DNA of 64,000 nt from Pholiota molesta (Eukaryota > Basidiomycota > Agaricomycetes > Agaricales > Strophariaceae), in NCBI GenBank assembly GCA_014925825.1, contig JACGCK010000053.1, positions 186,001-250,000 of the forward strand, written 5' to 3'. The first letter of the stretch is position 1; each line of letters begins with the position of its first letter. The notes under the pieces are model-generated. The model was not told the origin of the DNA, did no database searches, and worked only from the letters and a program-made list of their open reading frames with translations. Below are positions 23,201 to 35,423 of this stretch, one piece after another. A program made the position numbers and the translations under genes.

Positions 23201-23640
23201 ACAAGAGTTGTGATCTTGGATGAAGCTACGTGAGTTTGGTTATCCTCTGCTCGAGTTCTCGAGCTATTTATTGAACTGGATATAGAGCATCCGTGGACCT
23301 TGAAACGGACCAACGGATACAGCAAACCATTCAGACCGAATTCAAGAACAGAACCCTAATCTGCATCGCTCGTAAGTCATAAAGGATTGATAATAGAGGA
23401 GACCAGCTTAACGTCCTGCAGATCGCCTCAGGACTATCCTCTCATATGATCGCATTTTAGTGCTCGACAGTGGGAACGTTCTGGTCAGTAGAAGCAAAGT
23501 ATCATGCAACTCTATTATGTCTTACTGTTGAAATACAGGAATTTGACGCGCCACTCGCTTTGTACTCGAACCCCGGCAGTCTCTTCCGAGGGTTATGTGA
23601 AAAGAGCAATATAACAGAAAAGGACTTCCTCCAAGTATAA
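17216..23640 (+). CDS. Full-length ABCC-type ABC transporter, Yor1/MRP-like
   Basis: A membrane ATP-driven exporter with TMD1-NBD1-TMD2-NBD2 order, split by about 25 short introns. The N-terminus is cytosolic ([16 protein letters not shown] begins the core). NBD1 shows Walker [12 protein letters not shown] near 19765, Q-loop [14 protein letters not shown], signature [11 protein letters not shown] and Walker [15 protein letters not shown], with Asp in place of the catalytic Glu as is usual in ABCC. TMD2 includes [17 protein letters not shown] and [17 protein letters not shown]2 has [39 protein letters not shown] and [16 protein letters not shown]. The stop is at 23640. A 7-nt exon occurs at 18690-18696. 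Frame breaks near 19670 and in the A5 run at 23104-23108 each fit one missing base. Divergent position next to two siderophore synthetases suggests siderophore export or vacuolar handling, which is inference. Confidence 0.9.
18690..18696 (+). other. 7-nt microexon of the ABC transporter
   Basis: The heptamer CATGCTG sits between an acceptor (acgcag) and a donor (gtgact). Including it joins SCAQWF to [19 protein letters not shown] through His-Ala, matching the expected helix after the conserved VSRID segment. Omitting it breaks the frame. Confidence 0.75.
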
Positions 23641-24061
23641 TCGATTCAATAAGCACGTTGCGAAGAACGTGCCACACATCCTTTCAGAAGAACTTGGCGC
23701 TAGTGGCACACCTTTAGATATGACTGGTTTAAGTCATGCCAATTGATTTTTAGAGCTAGCCTAATTGAGGTCGCGAGGACCTAGCATATCCTTTCATATC
23801 ATTTTATAGATTACATTTCTGTGCATGTCCTTAGAGTATCTAGAAATGCACGCACTGTTATAAAAACATAACAAATCCTTTTGATGTGTGCATTTGTAGC
23901 ATGATTGCGCCCCCAAGCGCCCCTGCACTGTTTTGACGCGCCGTCTATGGGGTTACACAGCCACGCTTGATGTCATATTGAACGCGATCAAATTTCACTT
24001 GAACACATTTAGTATTGATCAAGACGTTGACCTACGTTGACCTTCTTCCTTCTTCTCATTC
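23641..24061. other. Intergenic region between ABC transporter and helicase
   Basis: 421 bp between tandem plus-strand genes, containing the transporter 3' UTR and the helicase promoter. Nothing else is recognised. Confidence 0.5.
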
Positions 24062-26624
24062 ATGGAAACAATAGCAACGACCACGACCACGACTACACAG
24101 TCTTTAAAAGTTCGTCAATTTGTTTCGCAAAATGTATTTACAATGCTAGATAAATCTTACACAGAAAACTAGGAGAAGACCAAGGCCAAGCAACGATACC
24201 TAAAGAAAAAGAAGGAACGCAGAAAGTTGCGGCCAAAACAATCTACCAGGGAGGAACAAAATGAAGATAAAGATGACGAAGAGGCTATGGAAGTTGAAGT
24301 CGAAGCCTCTGTCTCGACGCTGACAACAGGCAATATTGCTACTAGTTCAGAACACAAGAAAACTTCAAAGAAACGGACCTTGACTGAAGCGGAACCTCCT
24401 TCAGACGATGAAGCTATGATTGGCGAAGAAACTCTTCTGATACCTCCCGCAAGATCTCTCAGTCCTGAATTACGCGGAACTTTACCATCCTTCCCCCTTC
24501 CGGCGCTACCTAATGCACCATCCAAATCCCTCTTAGCCCTTCAAGGCTTGGATCAAGCACTTATCAGTGCGGAATTGGTTTCCCCGTCTACTATATTACC
24601 TATACCAACGAAAAGGATGATGGAGGGACTAGGCTCAGTGAAAGGATGAGGAAACGCTTGCGAGATCTGGGTATCACAGAACTATTTGCTGGTGAGTTCA
24701 CGAGCAACGTTAAATATCTCGCTTCTAACACAGTTGATAGTGCAAACGGCCCTTTTACCGTTTCTCATCCCTGAAAACGAACAATCTAGAGGATTATATC
24801 TCCCTTTTAACCCCCCTCGTGATGTATGTGTCTCTGCACCAACGGTAGTGGGAAAACTTTGGCCTATGTATTGCCGATAATTGAGGTAGGGAATTCGCTC
24901 CTTTCTTTCTTTCTAAAGACTCATAAGTTTCAAAGACACTATCTTCACGAATAGTCACTCGATTACGCGCTTTGATCGTTTTACCAACGAGAGACCTCGT
25001 CGCTCAGGTGCGGAAACAATAGAGACGCTTAGCAAAGGAACCAAATTGAAGGTATCAAACAATTTTATAAATTGGTGACAATTTCCTAACCTTCTTCAGA
25101 TTGGTACTGCTACTGGGCAACATTCTTTCGCTCATGAACAATCTCAGTTAATTCAAGACCAAACATCTGAGTACGCTTTGTTTCAGCTCTTGACTTCCTC
25201 AAACCTGACCTCTGCTCTACTAGCCTGCTTGGTGGATCAAGTAAAGTTGATATCTTGATATGTACCCCAGGGAGGCTCATAGATCATATATGGGAACACC
25301 AATTTTTCTCTGCAGCACCTTCGCTTTCTGGTTCGCCCAGTGTCTCCGTCTGTTTGCTTTTCCAAGTTTGACATACATTCACATTACAGGTCATTGACGA
25401 AGCCGACGACTTCTGGCACAATCATTCCAGGATTGGCTCGCACAAGTGTTAGCAGCAACTCGACCTCATCCTAAGAGTTCTCCAGAACGAGTGTACCGGT
25501 AATGGAGACGACGTCATAGGCACTTCAAATCACATCCTCTGAGCACTATGGTTCCAGATGGCATCGCACCAGCATTCCTTCATCGACTATCGGCGCCTAC
25601 TCCTTCCTTCTTTTGGAGCAAAAATCGTCTTCCTGCCAGAAGCTTCTCTTTTCTGCGACCCTCACGCGTGATCCGGGAAAATTAGCGCGCTGGAATTGAA
25701 GGATCCGAAATATTCATCGTCCAAGGCGGGGCGAAAAGGAATCTGTAGACTCAACTGTGTTGGATGTGGTGATGGAGAAATTCTCGATGCCATCGACTTT
25801 GAAGGTTTTTTGATTCCCTGACCACACTTTGTTCCCGCTACGCTTACTCGTTGCGCAGGAACATATGATTGTATCAGCGTCCACGCAAAAGCCGCTTGTG
25901 TTCTTCCATCTTGTTCATCAGTTCAGTGTGACAAATGCCCTGGTCTTCACCAAGTCTGCCGAATCGACGACGAGACTTGTTCGCTTGTTCGACTTCTTCG
26001 AAGCGGATAGAGCGAAAACTCTCAGTCTTGCACCCATCGTTGTCCGCTCGTACTCAAGTGACCTACCTGTACAAGAGCGAAAAAGTATCCTGGAGCAGTT
26101 CAAGAACCAAAGAATTCATATGTGGGTCGTTCCTCGCTCCCTATTATGGCCTGCTGACTAAATAATATCTGTTAATCAGACTTGTGTGCTCTGACCTCAT
26201 CTCTCGCGGGATTGATATTAGCCATGTATCCCATGTCGTCAGCTACGACGTGCCTGTCGATATGCGCAAGTATGTCCATCGAGTGGGACGCACTGCCCGT
26301 GCCGGCAGGGACGGTGATGCGTGGACGCTCGTTGAAGAGCAGGAGGTGCGTCAGCTGTCTTAGCTATCTGCTATCTTATATGCACGCCACGATTGCTGAT
26401 GCTTGAGCAATGTCCTCCAGGCACGGTATTTCAAGCAGATGTTAAAGGAGGCAGATCATCTTGAGAGGGTGAAGAGAATCAGACTGAGTGAGAAAGATCT
26501 TGCGCCGCTGGTACCACACTATGAGGTATGTTCGTTATTCCTCTGACTCTTGTGTTTCTGATATAATATGGCTTTGCAGATTGCTCTTAACCAACTCAAG
26601 GAAGTTTACACGAGGCAGAGTTAG
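24062..26624 (+). CDS. DBP6: DEAD-box RNA helicase Dbp6/DDX51, ribosome biogenesis, many frame breaks
   Basis: Nucleolar ATP-dependent RNA helicase needed for 60S subunit assembly. A charged N-terminus ([19 protein letters not shown], then acidic) precedes the helicase core: [20 protein letters not shown], motif I APTGSGKT (broken), motif Ia [11 protein letters not shown], Ib [12 protein letters not shown], motif II VIDEAD, motif [40 protein letters not shown], motif [14 protein letters not shown] and motif [17 protein letters not shown]. The C-terminus ends [12 protein letters not shown]. The PGKLA after SAT and the overall order fit Dbp6/DDX51 better than Dbp8. At least eight frame breaks occur (near 24634, 24843, 25011, 25290, 25406, 25690, 25713 and 25738), each mended by one added base. 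The gene is essential in yeast, so consensus error is more likely than loss. Confidence 0.82.
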
Positions 26625-26743
26625 ACGGATATGCATGTGAATCTTGAGATCCAAAATAATCTCAAAGCAGTATATTCATGACAGCTATTAATCTACAAAA
26701 AAAATACAGATATCCTTGCCCAAAAGAAAAACCTCTCTGAAAA

Positions 26744-28812
26744 TCAGCCAAGTAGACCTCGAACGTATCTGAGGAGGTCCTTTCCCTGCAAATCAATTTA
26801 GTTCATTGGTAACAACTGGGTTAACAGAAAGAACATACCCCGCGAGTCTTCACACCAGCAACCATCGCCTTCACACTATCAACTTCCATCTCATCTCCTG
26901 CCTCATTCGCATCCGCCGCGGTCTCTTTGCGAGTAGCTAAAAAGCTATACTCAATCCGCTGCTTCTGCGCCATCCCATAGCGCAGAACCACGATCAAAAC
27001 GGCCCTCCAGCCCTCGACCGCCCCAGGTGCATCGTGCCGCTACCATTCTTTCCATGGAATTGAGACAGAGACAAGTTCGACGCCGCCCTCGTGTGGCCGT
27101 TTGCACTAGCTCCTGACTTGGCAGGCGCGCTTGCCGTCGGCGGTACGGGCAGCGAAGGCACCACCGTTGAACGCACGACATATGGACAGTACGAGCGGTG
27201 CTCTTTCAGCAAATCAAAGGTCCGCCGAGGAAGGGCTTTTTTCGGCGCGGTGTGGATGCTGCTGCTGAATCGGCGGTGTCGACGCTGCCGGCGGTATGCG
27301 ACGAGTCCAGCGTGTCCGTCGACTCGTCGGCGGGAGACCGGGCGCTGAACGCCCACAGCCCCAGCCGGCGCTGGCACAGCTCGCACTGCAGGAGCACATT
27401 TTCAGGCTTCAGCTGGGTCAATACAGATGGTAAGCGAAGGTGAAGTCCGTGGCTTTCGTAGAGGCGTGTGGGAGCGGGACACGGAGGAGGCACGGGAGAG
27501 CGCGGGACTGGCGGGGACTGATGGCGCTCTTGAGGGGGCGCGGGTGGTGGAGGCGCGTCGGAGAGGTTCGGGGGCTGCGGGTGGGACGAGTGACCAGCCA
27601 AATAGTGCAGCGAGGATTGCGGTCTCGGAAGGTTCGGACGGGGGCGGTGGCGGGGTGGAGGGGTGATCTTCGTCCATTCTTGAGTCGGAAGACGTGTCGA
27701 GGGTGGGTTGTGGTGTGAATGATGAGAATATCTCTCGAAGAGAATTAATCTGTGATGACGTCTATGGAGAAGAAGTCAATAAGCATCCATGAATAAAAGG
27801 ATTTGTAGACTGACGAGTGGGTGTTTGATTTGGATGTCCTTGATCACTGGATCCATGGTCAAGGCTCTGGATCTTATGTCTTTAATCATGGCTGTGGGCG
27901 ATTGCAATGGGATACAGTATATAGAATCTAAAGACACGTCAATTGCTGTCTGGTCAAAATTTGGCAGTATTCACCTTCGCATTGACGCGTCTTCCAAGGA
28001 CAGCCATCCTTGTGGGCCTCAACAAGGGACGCGCGTTGCTTCTCAACGAGAGCATTCGCTACAAAAAGAAGCCTCTGTAAGTCTACAGTTCGTTGATAGT
28101 GGTGTGCGTTGATGCTACTCACCAGCATCGCGGTCATGCCTTCCCTACCAGCAACGACCCAAGATGCGTTGCACAACCCGCATACCAAACGGTCTTTCCC
28201 ATCGTTAATCCAACCGCACTTTGAAGCAGCTACAGCGTCAATCGGGGGTGGCTTGTTGGCGTAAGTTGTAAGTTTGTAGGTCGCGAGACGCGCTAGAAAG
28301 GAAGGCAGTGACGACGGTCGATATTCTGCCGTTGCTGGTAGAGGAGGAGCAGGCGTCTGCGCTGGGGAAGGAAACTTGAAAGAAAACGTGTGTTTGGTTT
28401 TGGATGCGGCTCGGGCTAGAATGGCGCTCAGATGCGGTGTGTTATTGGTGTGCGAGACCTTGGCGGGTTGGGCACTTTTCCAGTGCTTGATGTCAGTAAT
28501 TGGGCTGAATTCGTATTCCAGGGAACATAGACCTACGCAGGCGTGGGCCTGACCTGATGCCATATTTTGCAAGTGTTGAATAGAGAGAGCGAATGGTGTT
28601 CGCACGTTTAGGGGGAGAGGGCCTCTCTGAGGGTGTGGTGGTAGTCACAGCGTTGTCCAATACCTGGAACGCATCCTCGAGTTTGCGCTGGAATAAAAGA
28701 AGATGGAATTAGGCTTAAATGTTATACAAGAGAATATATTACTTGCCTTGGTAGACCTTATTTTGCTTTCATTGGCAGAGGGCACTTCAGGAACGGCTGA
28801 GGCGTCTGTCAT
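26744..28812 (-). CDS. C3HC zinc-finger protein, NIPA/Rsm1 family
   Basis: Family of ZC3HC1 (NIPA) and fission-yeast Rsm1, linked to nuclear-pore and mRNA-export functions. It starts MTDASAVPEVPSANESK; an in-frame Met at 28827 is an alternative. It continues RKLEDAFQVLDNAV and SLYSTLAKYGI. The zinc-finger region has PSFLARLATYKLTTYANKPP, KCGWINDGKDRLVCGLCNAS, and HKDGCPWKTRQCE, giving the Cys and His ligands. The second, Rsm1-like part has LQCELCQRRLGLWAF, followed by FDLLKEHRSYCPYVV with its ligands. The C-terminus reads VVLRYGMAQKQRIEYSFLA and ends GKDLLRYVRGLLG. A Pro/Ser-rich linker separates the halves. At least two frame shifts are needed in the second half, one fitting a missing A in the run at 27237-27242. 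Its 3' end faces the helicase 3' end with 119 bp between. Confidence 0.85.
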
Positions 28813-29665
28813 GAGAGAGTCAGGCAAGTGCCCAGTCGCGCGCCTCTTGCACTATGTCGCTTTGTCAGCAGGTGTCCAAATTGGGAAGCTCGACTTGGAA
28901 TCCCTTCTTGTGCCCAACTTGTGCCCGTCATCACAGAACAGGCTCCTTCGCTCCAAACACTTCTGATCCGTTTGGAATTCTCGTTCTGGCAATGCCAGTT
29001 TAGCCCAGTATAATCATCAAGAGAACTGCTGCTTTTTATACTTGGCTGAATTTGGAACACCGACAACTGAAAACTGTGGCATTCAACACTGCATCCTTGC
29101 ATCTTCCAAAATCACTCGTCTTCGGTCAATGTTCAGAGAGGGGATAATAGGTGGCGCAATACTCTTGGCCTCTGGATTTGTTCCTGCATTTATGTGCACA
29201 TCAGCACCACCTCGCCCTTTCTGATTGCAGCGATGGCGTCAACCTGTCCAAGGGTGAGGTGGTTTGCCACAAAATGCAGGGATATCGTTTGCAACAGAAT
29301 ACGAACAACTCGATGAACATTGCAACTGTTCTGCTAGCGTCATCGGCTCTCTTTGTTTCGGGTGATGTAAACCCCTCTGTTTGCAAGACCAACGAAGCTA
29401 AGGTCTCCGTTGAAATGTAAGATGAAAAGCTTGAAGCTACTTATGTTAGTTCATTGGTCTATTCTTACAACCACAATCGCTTAAACTCAGCACATGGTTC
29501 AACGCTTCGTTATCTGTCTGGACTGGGCTTGGAGAAAATTAAATGACGATTTGACATGAAATTGGGATTCTCATCAGTCCTACCATTCTACATAGATATG
29601 GCGTGATGCAGCTTCTCGTCGTTTTAAATCCAGCGCTTCTCTGCTTGGTTACTACTCGGTGCGCC
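28813..29665. other. Divergent promoter region, no gene seen
   Basis: About 850 bp between the divergent zinc-finger and permease genes. A short open frame near 29151-29420 includes a hydrophobic stretch but shows no conserved features or splice partners. Confidence 0.5.
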
Positions 29666-32020
29666 ATGTCCTCTGAAGACGAAAAGCTCAGCACGGTCAG
29701 AAACGAGAAGGGGTCCTATGTCGTCGAGTCGGCTTCTGAAGATGACCTTCACTTTGAAGACGCCGCCGTGACTAATGGTGCGCCGATTGAAAAAATCAGT
29801 CCATTGGGCTACCATGTCGACTGGGTTGCTGTCGTATTTTTGGTGGGTCGTTTACAACTGAAAATACGAAATCAATGGCTAATGTATTGTTGCAATTTCC
29901 GTTAGAACGTCAGCAAAATGATTGGAACGGTAGTGTTTACAACTCGTAAGTAGCAATACACCCTTCGCTTCTAGACAACAAATTCTGAGATAAGGTTCGT
30001 AGCTGGAGCCATTCTGAAAGGTGTTGGTTCTGTCGGCCTGAGCCTAATTTTTTGGGTCATTGGATACATATTTGCTGCAGGTGTGCACTCTCCTTTTCAC
30101 AAAGAGTCTGGGCTCTGACGTTGTTGGTATTCTTTGTCTAGCGAGCTTGTCGGTTTATCTTGAATACGCAACTTACTTCCCCCATCGCTCCGGTGCCGAA
30201 GTCGCATACCTGGAGAAGGTGAAATCGGTCTGACGACATCTGCTGACCAGTATCTGACACTCATATTACGCTAGGCTTTCCCCAAACCCAAATTCTTGTT
30301 GCCTACTGTTTTCGCCGTGCAGTCTGTTCTTCTGTCATTCAGCAGCAGTAACGCCATTGGTAAACATACTGTCCCTATATGTTGAAGAATCCTGATTATA
30401 TACTGACACATCTGTTTGTTCAGTACTTGCCAACTACCTCCTCGTAGCAGCAGGAACACCACAAACGACATGGAACGTCCGCGGTGTCGCTGTTGGTGTT
30501 TTCACAGGCATTGTCATCAGTAAGCTGGGTCAACTTATCAGCCAGATTTCGTGAGCATATATGCTATAGTCTGTATCGCGAGTACCAGATGGTCTATTCG
30601 GCTGTCGAATGCAATTGGTCTCGTGAAAGTCCTCACTCTAATTTTGTGAGTTTATTTGATCTCCACTGAGACTTCGGCGCTAATGAGCTCGGTCGACGTT
30701 TTAGTATTGCTATCACCGGGCTAGTTGTCCTAGGGGGAATACCCGCGTCAAAGACCCGCATGCCAACTTCAGGGACTCTTTTGCTGGAACAACCTCCAAC
30801 GGAAATGGACTGCCACAGCTCTCGTCAAAGTCAATTTCGCTTATGCCGGATACGAGGTATGAAGTTCGACTTTTTTCTCTATCTTGCTGAAAATGTATGA
30901 AGAACGCCTTCAATGTGCTGAACGAAGTTCGAGTGAGTAGTCCTGGGAACATCACATTTTACCGCTACATTATTAACACCCAGTGTAGAATCCTATAAAG
31001 ACAATGAAGCGATACGCGCCCCTCTCGCTGACGATTGTCTTCATCCTCTACTTCTTCGCCAACATCGCGTATTTGCAGCCATTCCAAAAGAATCCATCAG
31101 GACATCAAATCAGTTGACTGCGAGCCTGTTTTTCACAGCCGTCTTTGGCAACAGTAAGGCAGTTACTGCGCTCAGCGTCCTTGTCGCTGTCAGCAGCTTT
31201 GGAAACATGTTGGCCGTTATCATTGGCTCCTCCAGAATTATTCGGGAATGCGGAAGGTGGGATTGTTAATGTGACTAACCTTAGTTGGCTTTCTCAGAAC
31301 TTATTCCTCTCTCAATTTAGACAGGGTGTTCTCCCATATCCAAGATTCTGGGCGTCGACGTGGCCATTCAACACGCCTTTAGGTCCATATCTTCTCAAGT
31401 GGATCTTGACCGTTATCGTCATCATTGCACCCCCGGCCGGTGACGCCTTCAACTTCAGTGCGTTCTGTACCCCTTTTTCAAAATATTTGACTACATCGCC
31501 TTTCAGTTGTTGATCTCCAATCATATCCGGCGAATGTCTTCAGCTTTTGATGACTATAGGGCTTTTCTGGGTACGCCGACGTCGTCAGAGCATTGGCGCA
31601 CCGAAGACAGAATTTAGAGCATGGAATGTGGTGCTGGTGTTTGCCCTCGCAGTTAACGTCTACTTGCTGGTCCTTCCTTGGGTACCACCTACCAGCGGTA
31701 TCTACGCCGGCGATGTCAGTTTCTTCTATGCTACATATTGCATTGTTGGACTAGGAATGTAAGTAACCTCTCACTTTGCCGACGATCGCACATAACTAAT
31801 TAAGGAACGCGGCGATTGCAGCTTGGCCGTCTCAGGACTCGCCTACGTCTTCGTCGTTCTTCTCCTACCCAAGTGGGGTAACTACACCATCCGCCAATTC
31901 CTCGAGAAATTACCGGATGGCGCCCAGGCGACACGTCTTGTCAAAGTGCCCAATGCTGAGCTTGCGGACTGGGATGCGACGCATAACGAGCACGGCGAAG
32001 TCATTGCTCGGAAAGATTGA
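29666..32020 (+). CDS. Amino-acid permease of the APC superfamily, Mup1 (methionine permease)-like
   Basis: A plasma-membrane transporter with about 12 TM helices. The N-terminal tail is acidic and Ser-rich (MSSEDEKLSTVRNEKGSYVV), then helix 1 NVSKMIGTVVFTTFVAGAIL, and SVYLEYATYFPHRSGAEVAY, which is typical of LAT/Mup1 proteins. Later segments are NAIVLANYLLVAAGTP, VKVNFAYAGYENAFNVLNEV, NPIKTMKRYAPLSLTIVF, SSFGNMLAVIIGSSRIIREC and GVLPYPRFWASTWPFNTP. It ends HNEHGEVIARKD. The start at 29666 is chosen because the region upstream is hydrophobic and unlike the family; Met at 29603 is in frame. Three single-base frame breaks (near 30736, 30811 and 31063) each fit a missing base. Substrate by family would be methionine or other neutral amino acids. 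Confidence 0.85.
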
Positions 32021-33062
32021 TTTTCCGGCGAGCGTGGCATTCCGCCCTACTTTTCAAGCCTTTTCATGTCCCTAAGGTCATGTCCAATTTCGTTCAGAGT
32101 TTCCTGTATAATAGTTTATTTAATCATTGCATATTTATACCTTTACGTAGCTACACAACACTCGATGCTCGCTCCATTTATGTGGTACCGAACAATGAAC
32201 ACATGTGATGGCTGAACGATGTCTTCAAGTGTCTTCAATTGTTTCTCGTACACTTAGTCTTCTGAGCGTTAACGTCCCGGCCCGGGTAGCATCAGGCAAG
32301 AAGCGCTCAGGGCCATTTGATCTCCGTCACACACATGGCATGGGCACAATCAATTGGGCACACTCTGTACCCATGCACCTTGGCCGTTTCCGACCCGTCT
32401 CCGCCAATGGAAACTTGAACGAACCGCAACCACAAGTCCACAACTTTTTTCCGATAAAAATCAACAACAGATGATGAGAATCCCGGCAACTGATTAAAAA
32501 TGGACTCAACCTCGCTTGTTATGTGTGCTTTCGCATCGCAATTGGTCAGACACACAACACACACACCTTTGTGCCACTGTCAGTGCCTGTGGAGCGGTAT
32601 CGCGAGAACTCTATCGAAAATAAGTCCAAAAAGTATGCCTATCAGATGACCAGCAATCTGATGGCATAGCTATAGTTGACAGGCGAGTTGTGGTTGCCCG
32701 TTACGATGTTCTTGATGTTTTCTGACAAATGATCCTTTCAGCCAGTAAAAGTCACCATGACGAGTTTTCTTCGCCGTTTCATGGGATCGAATATGTCCTT
32801 TCTCAGGTACGTGAACAGGCACTTCTTCAAAATATGCTGTCAGAAGAAGAACAGACACATTACGCTTGACACACCGTTTGTGTGCTCCCGTCACAAGCCC
32901 TTTCTTTCCACCAATCCTCCGATATCTCCTTCCCGATTGATTCACCCACATAAGGGCGAACTGTAAATTTATCGCAACGAATTGGGAAACATTATATGCG
33001 TGAACAAGGCCGCTGGCCGGCTCAGATTTCATATATAACTTGACCTTGCTCAAGGAATTCTT
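32021..33062. other. Intergenic region, no gene seen
   Basis: About 1 kb between the permease stop and the GMC oxidoreductase start, both on plus. It should contain the GMC promoter. Small frames on either strand show no conserved features. Confidence 0.5.
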
Positions 33063-35423
33063 ATGGGCGAAATGCTTCGTACATTTTTTCTCCTCTCGCT
33101 GACTTCAGGCGCTCTCAGCGCATTATTCACTAATGTCGCTGATCTTCCTAACATTGCGTTTGACTTCATTATCGTTGGAGGTACATAGCTTTGTCTCTAT
33201 TAAATTTGTCTTCCTATGCTAAATGCTCATTTTCTGTTTGGTTTATAGGTGGTACAGCTGGTTCGGTGTTAGCTAACAGGTTAACAGAGATCTCGAGCAA
33301 TAAAGTGCTTGTGATCGAAGCAGGACCATCGTGAGCTATAAAGCACCTCTCTTATCTCAAGTGGCCAACAGTTGACACTTTACAATTTAGCAATGAAGGA
33401 GTACTTGACTCCATAGTCCCTGGGCTCGCGTTTGGTCTAGGGAATAGTCCGTTCGACTGGAATTTTACCACTACCCCTCAAGTAGGTCTTAACGGACGCG
33501 TAATCCCTTTTGAAAGAGGGCATATTTTAGGAGGGAGTAGTTCAGTCAGTAAGTCACCTCCCTCTCAGCGTCTCAGATCTATCACTCAAAATGCGAAGAT
33601 GGCATGTTTTACACACGCGGTTCTTCCTCCGATTTTGATCGATTCGCCACGGTGACTGGGGAACCCAGTTGGTCATGGGCCAATCTCCAACCTTACGTTC
33701 GCAAGTGGTACTGTACTTACTGACATGGGAAGTTTTGACCACGCGAGGCTAATCCTTCTTGGCGTCGATAATTATAGCACGAAAAATGGACCGCTCCGGC
33801 TGATGGGCATAACACTACTGGAGAATTCAACCCGCTGGTCCATGGATTCGATGGATTTATCGAGACGACTTTGTCAGGTTTTCGAAACCCTCCACTTGAC
33901 TCCAGAATTGTTACAGCTGCGGATCAACTGGGTGGCGATTTTGCTTTCAACCTGGATATGAATTCTGGAAGTCCATTGGGCGTAGGTCAGTATACTCTCT
34001 TTTGTCATTGGACACCGGGGCTTTGGTTAACAGTACTCAAATCTATCTTCAGGATGGCTCCAGGCTACTAATGGCCATGGATCGCGGAGCAGTGCAGCTG
34101 TGACTTATTTAGCTCCTCAATTCCAAGCTCGCCAAACCTGTTATTCTTGTGGAAACTCTAGTCACAAGGATATTGCAGACACCTGGGTCAAGTAAGCTTA
34201 CTTTGCGAACGGTTGAATTAACATCGGGAAATAGTACGCTCTGCACCCTTCAGCGGATAACATTTTGATACATATGCAACAGGTACACAAGTCCTAGGGT
34301 AACCCTGACGGCATCCAAGGAAGTCATTCTCTCAGCTGGATCCGTGGGCACACCATATATCCTTCTTCACTCTGGAATTGGTGAAAACGGAGCTGGCTGC
34401 GCTTGGCATTCATCTGTGTTAGATCTTCCTAGTGTCGGAAAGAATCTTACAGAGCATCCAAACTTTTCACCTACATTTACATTGAACATACCCAACGACG
34501 TTGATCCATTTGCCAAGTGAGCTTGTTGCCTATCGATCTTTGTTTACCAACTCATCATGGCTATAGCATATTTTTCGATCCAACACTTCAGGCTAAGGCA
34601 TTAGAGCTTTGGAATACTAATAAAACAGGCCCTGATGTTTGGCTCGGTAGGCTGGATCATATCGCCTGGGTCCGTCTTCCGGAAAATTCGCCTATTTTCC
34701 AGCAATTCGATGATCCTTCTTCTGGACCCAATTCAGCCCATTACGAACTGGCACTTGGAGTAAATATTCTGCAACAGCCCGACCAGGGATGTGAATGCTA
34801 ACATTCATTGCCTATTATCTATAGGGGAGTGCTACTTCAATTAGTGCCGGAGCATCTATAGTCAGCCCAGTGTCTCGTGAGTTTGCAGACTTCTTTAATT
34901 TCTTAGGCCGGCTTCTTACTTTTCAACTGCAGGCGGTCTGTTAAACTGCAGACAAACAATCCTTTTGACGCACCCCTAATCGATCCAGCCTATTTCGCAT
35001 CGGAATTTGACCTCTTTGTCGCCCGAGAAGCGATACAAGGTTTCCGTCGCTTCCTTTCAGCGCCAGTATGGGAAGCCGTTTTCGTCGGTCCGTCTGGAGG
35101 TCTTGTAAACGCAACAACCGACGCACTTTTGAATGATTTCATCATCAATAGTACGAGCTCCGGTGCCCATCCGGTAGGAACTGCTGCTATGTCGAAGAAA
35201 GGGGCACATTGGGGTGTCGTCAATCCCGATTTGCTGCTAAAGGAAGCTTCAGGACTTCGCGTGGTAGACGCATCAATCATGGTGAGAATAGATTGTCTCT
35301 ACGTGAACGAAGATTTTGACATAATTCATATCGTAGCCATTCATTCCATGTGCGCATACCCAGGCAGCGGTGTATATTATATCGGAACGCGCTGCGGATG
35401 TCATTAAAGCGGCCTGGGATTAG
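33063..35423 (+). CDS. Secreted GMC oxidoreductase, aryl-alcohol-oxidase-like
   Basis: FAD-dependent oxidase or dehydrogenase of the glucose-methanol-choline family, usually extracellular and often H2O2-producing in wood- or litter-decay fungi. The N-terminus MGEMLRTFFLLSLTSGALS is a signal peptide. The FAD-binding loop is DFIIVGGGTAGSVLANRLTE; then VLVIEAG, FERGHILGGSSSVNGMFYTRG, NLDMNSGSPLGVGW and HGSRSSAAVTYLAPQF. The C-terminus has the catalytic His in SGAHPVGTAAM and the second His in CAHTQAAVYI, ending DVIKAAWD. Several introns are clear (for example 33549-33598). At least four single-base breaks near 34131, 34145, 34385 and 34411 fit missing bases. Alcohol substrate cannot be predicted. 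Confidence 0.85.

Noticed and set aside
24062..26624. Reading the helicase as a genuine pseudogene
   Set aside because: The breaks are single missing bases spread evenly through a gene that is essential in yeast, with conserved protein sequence between them, and similar breaks occur in many neighbours.
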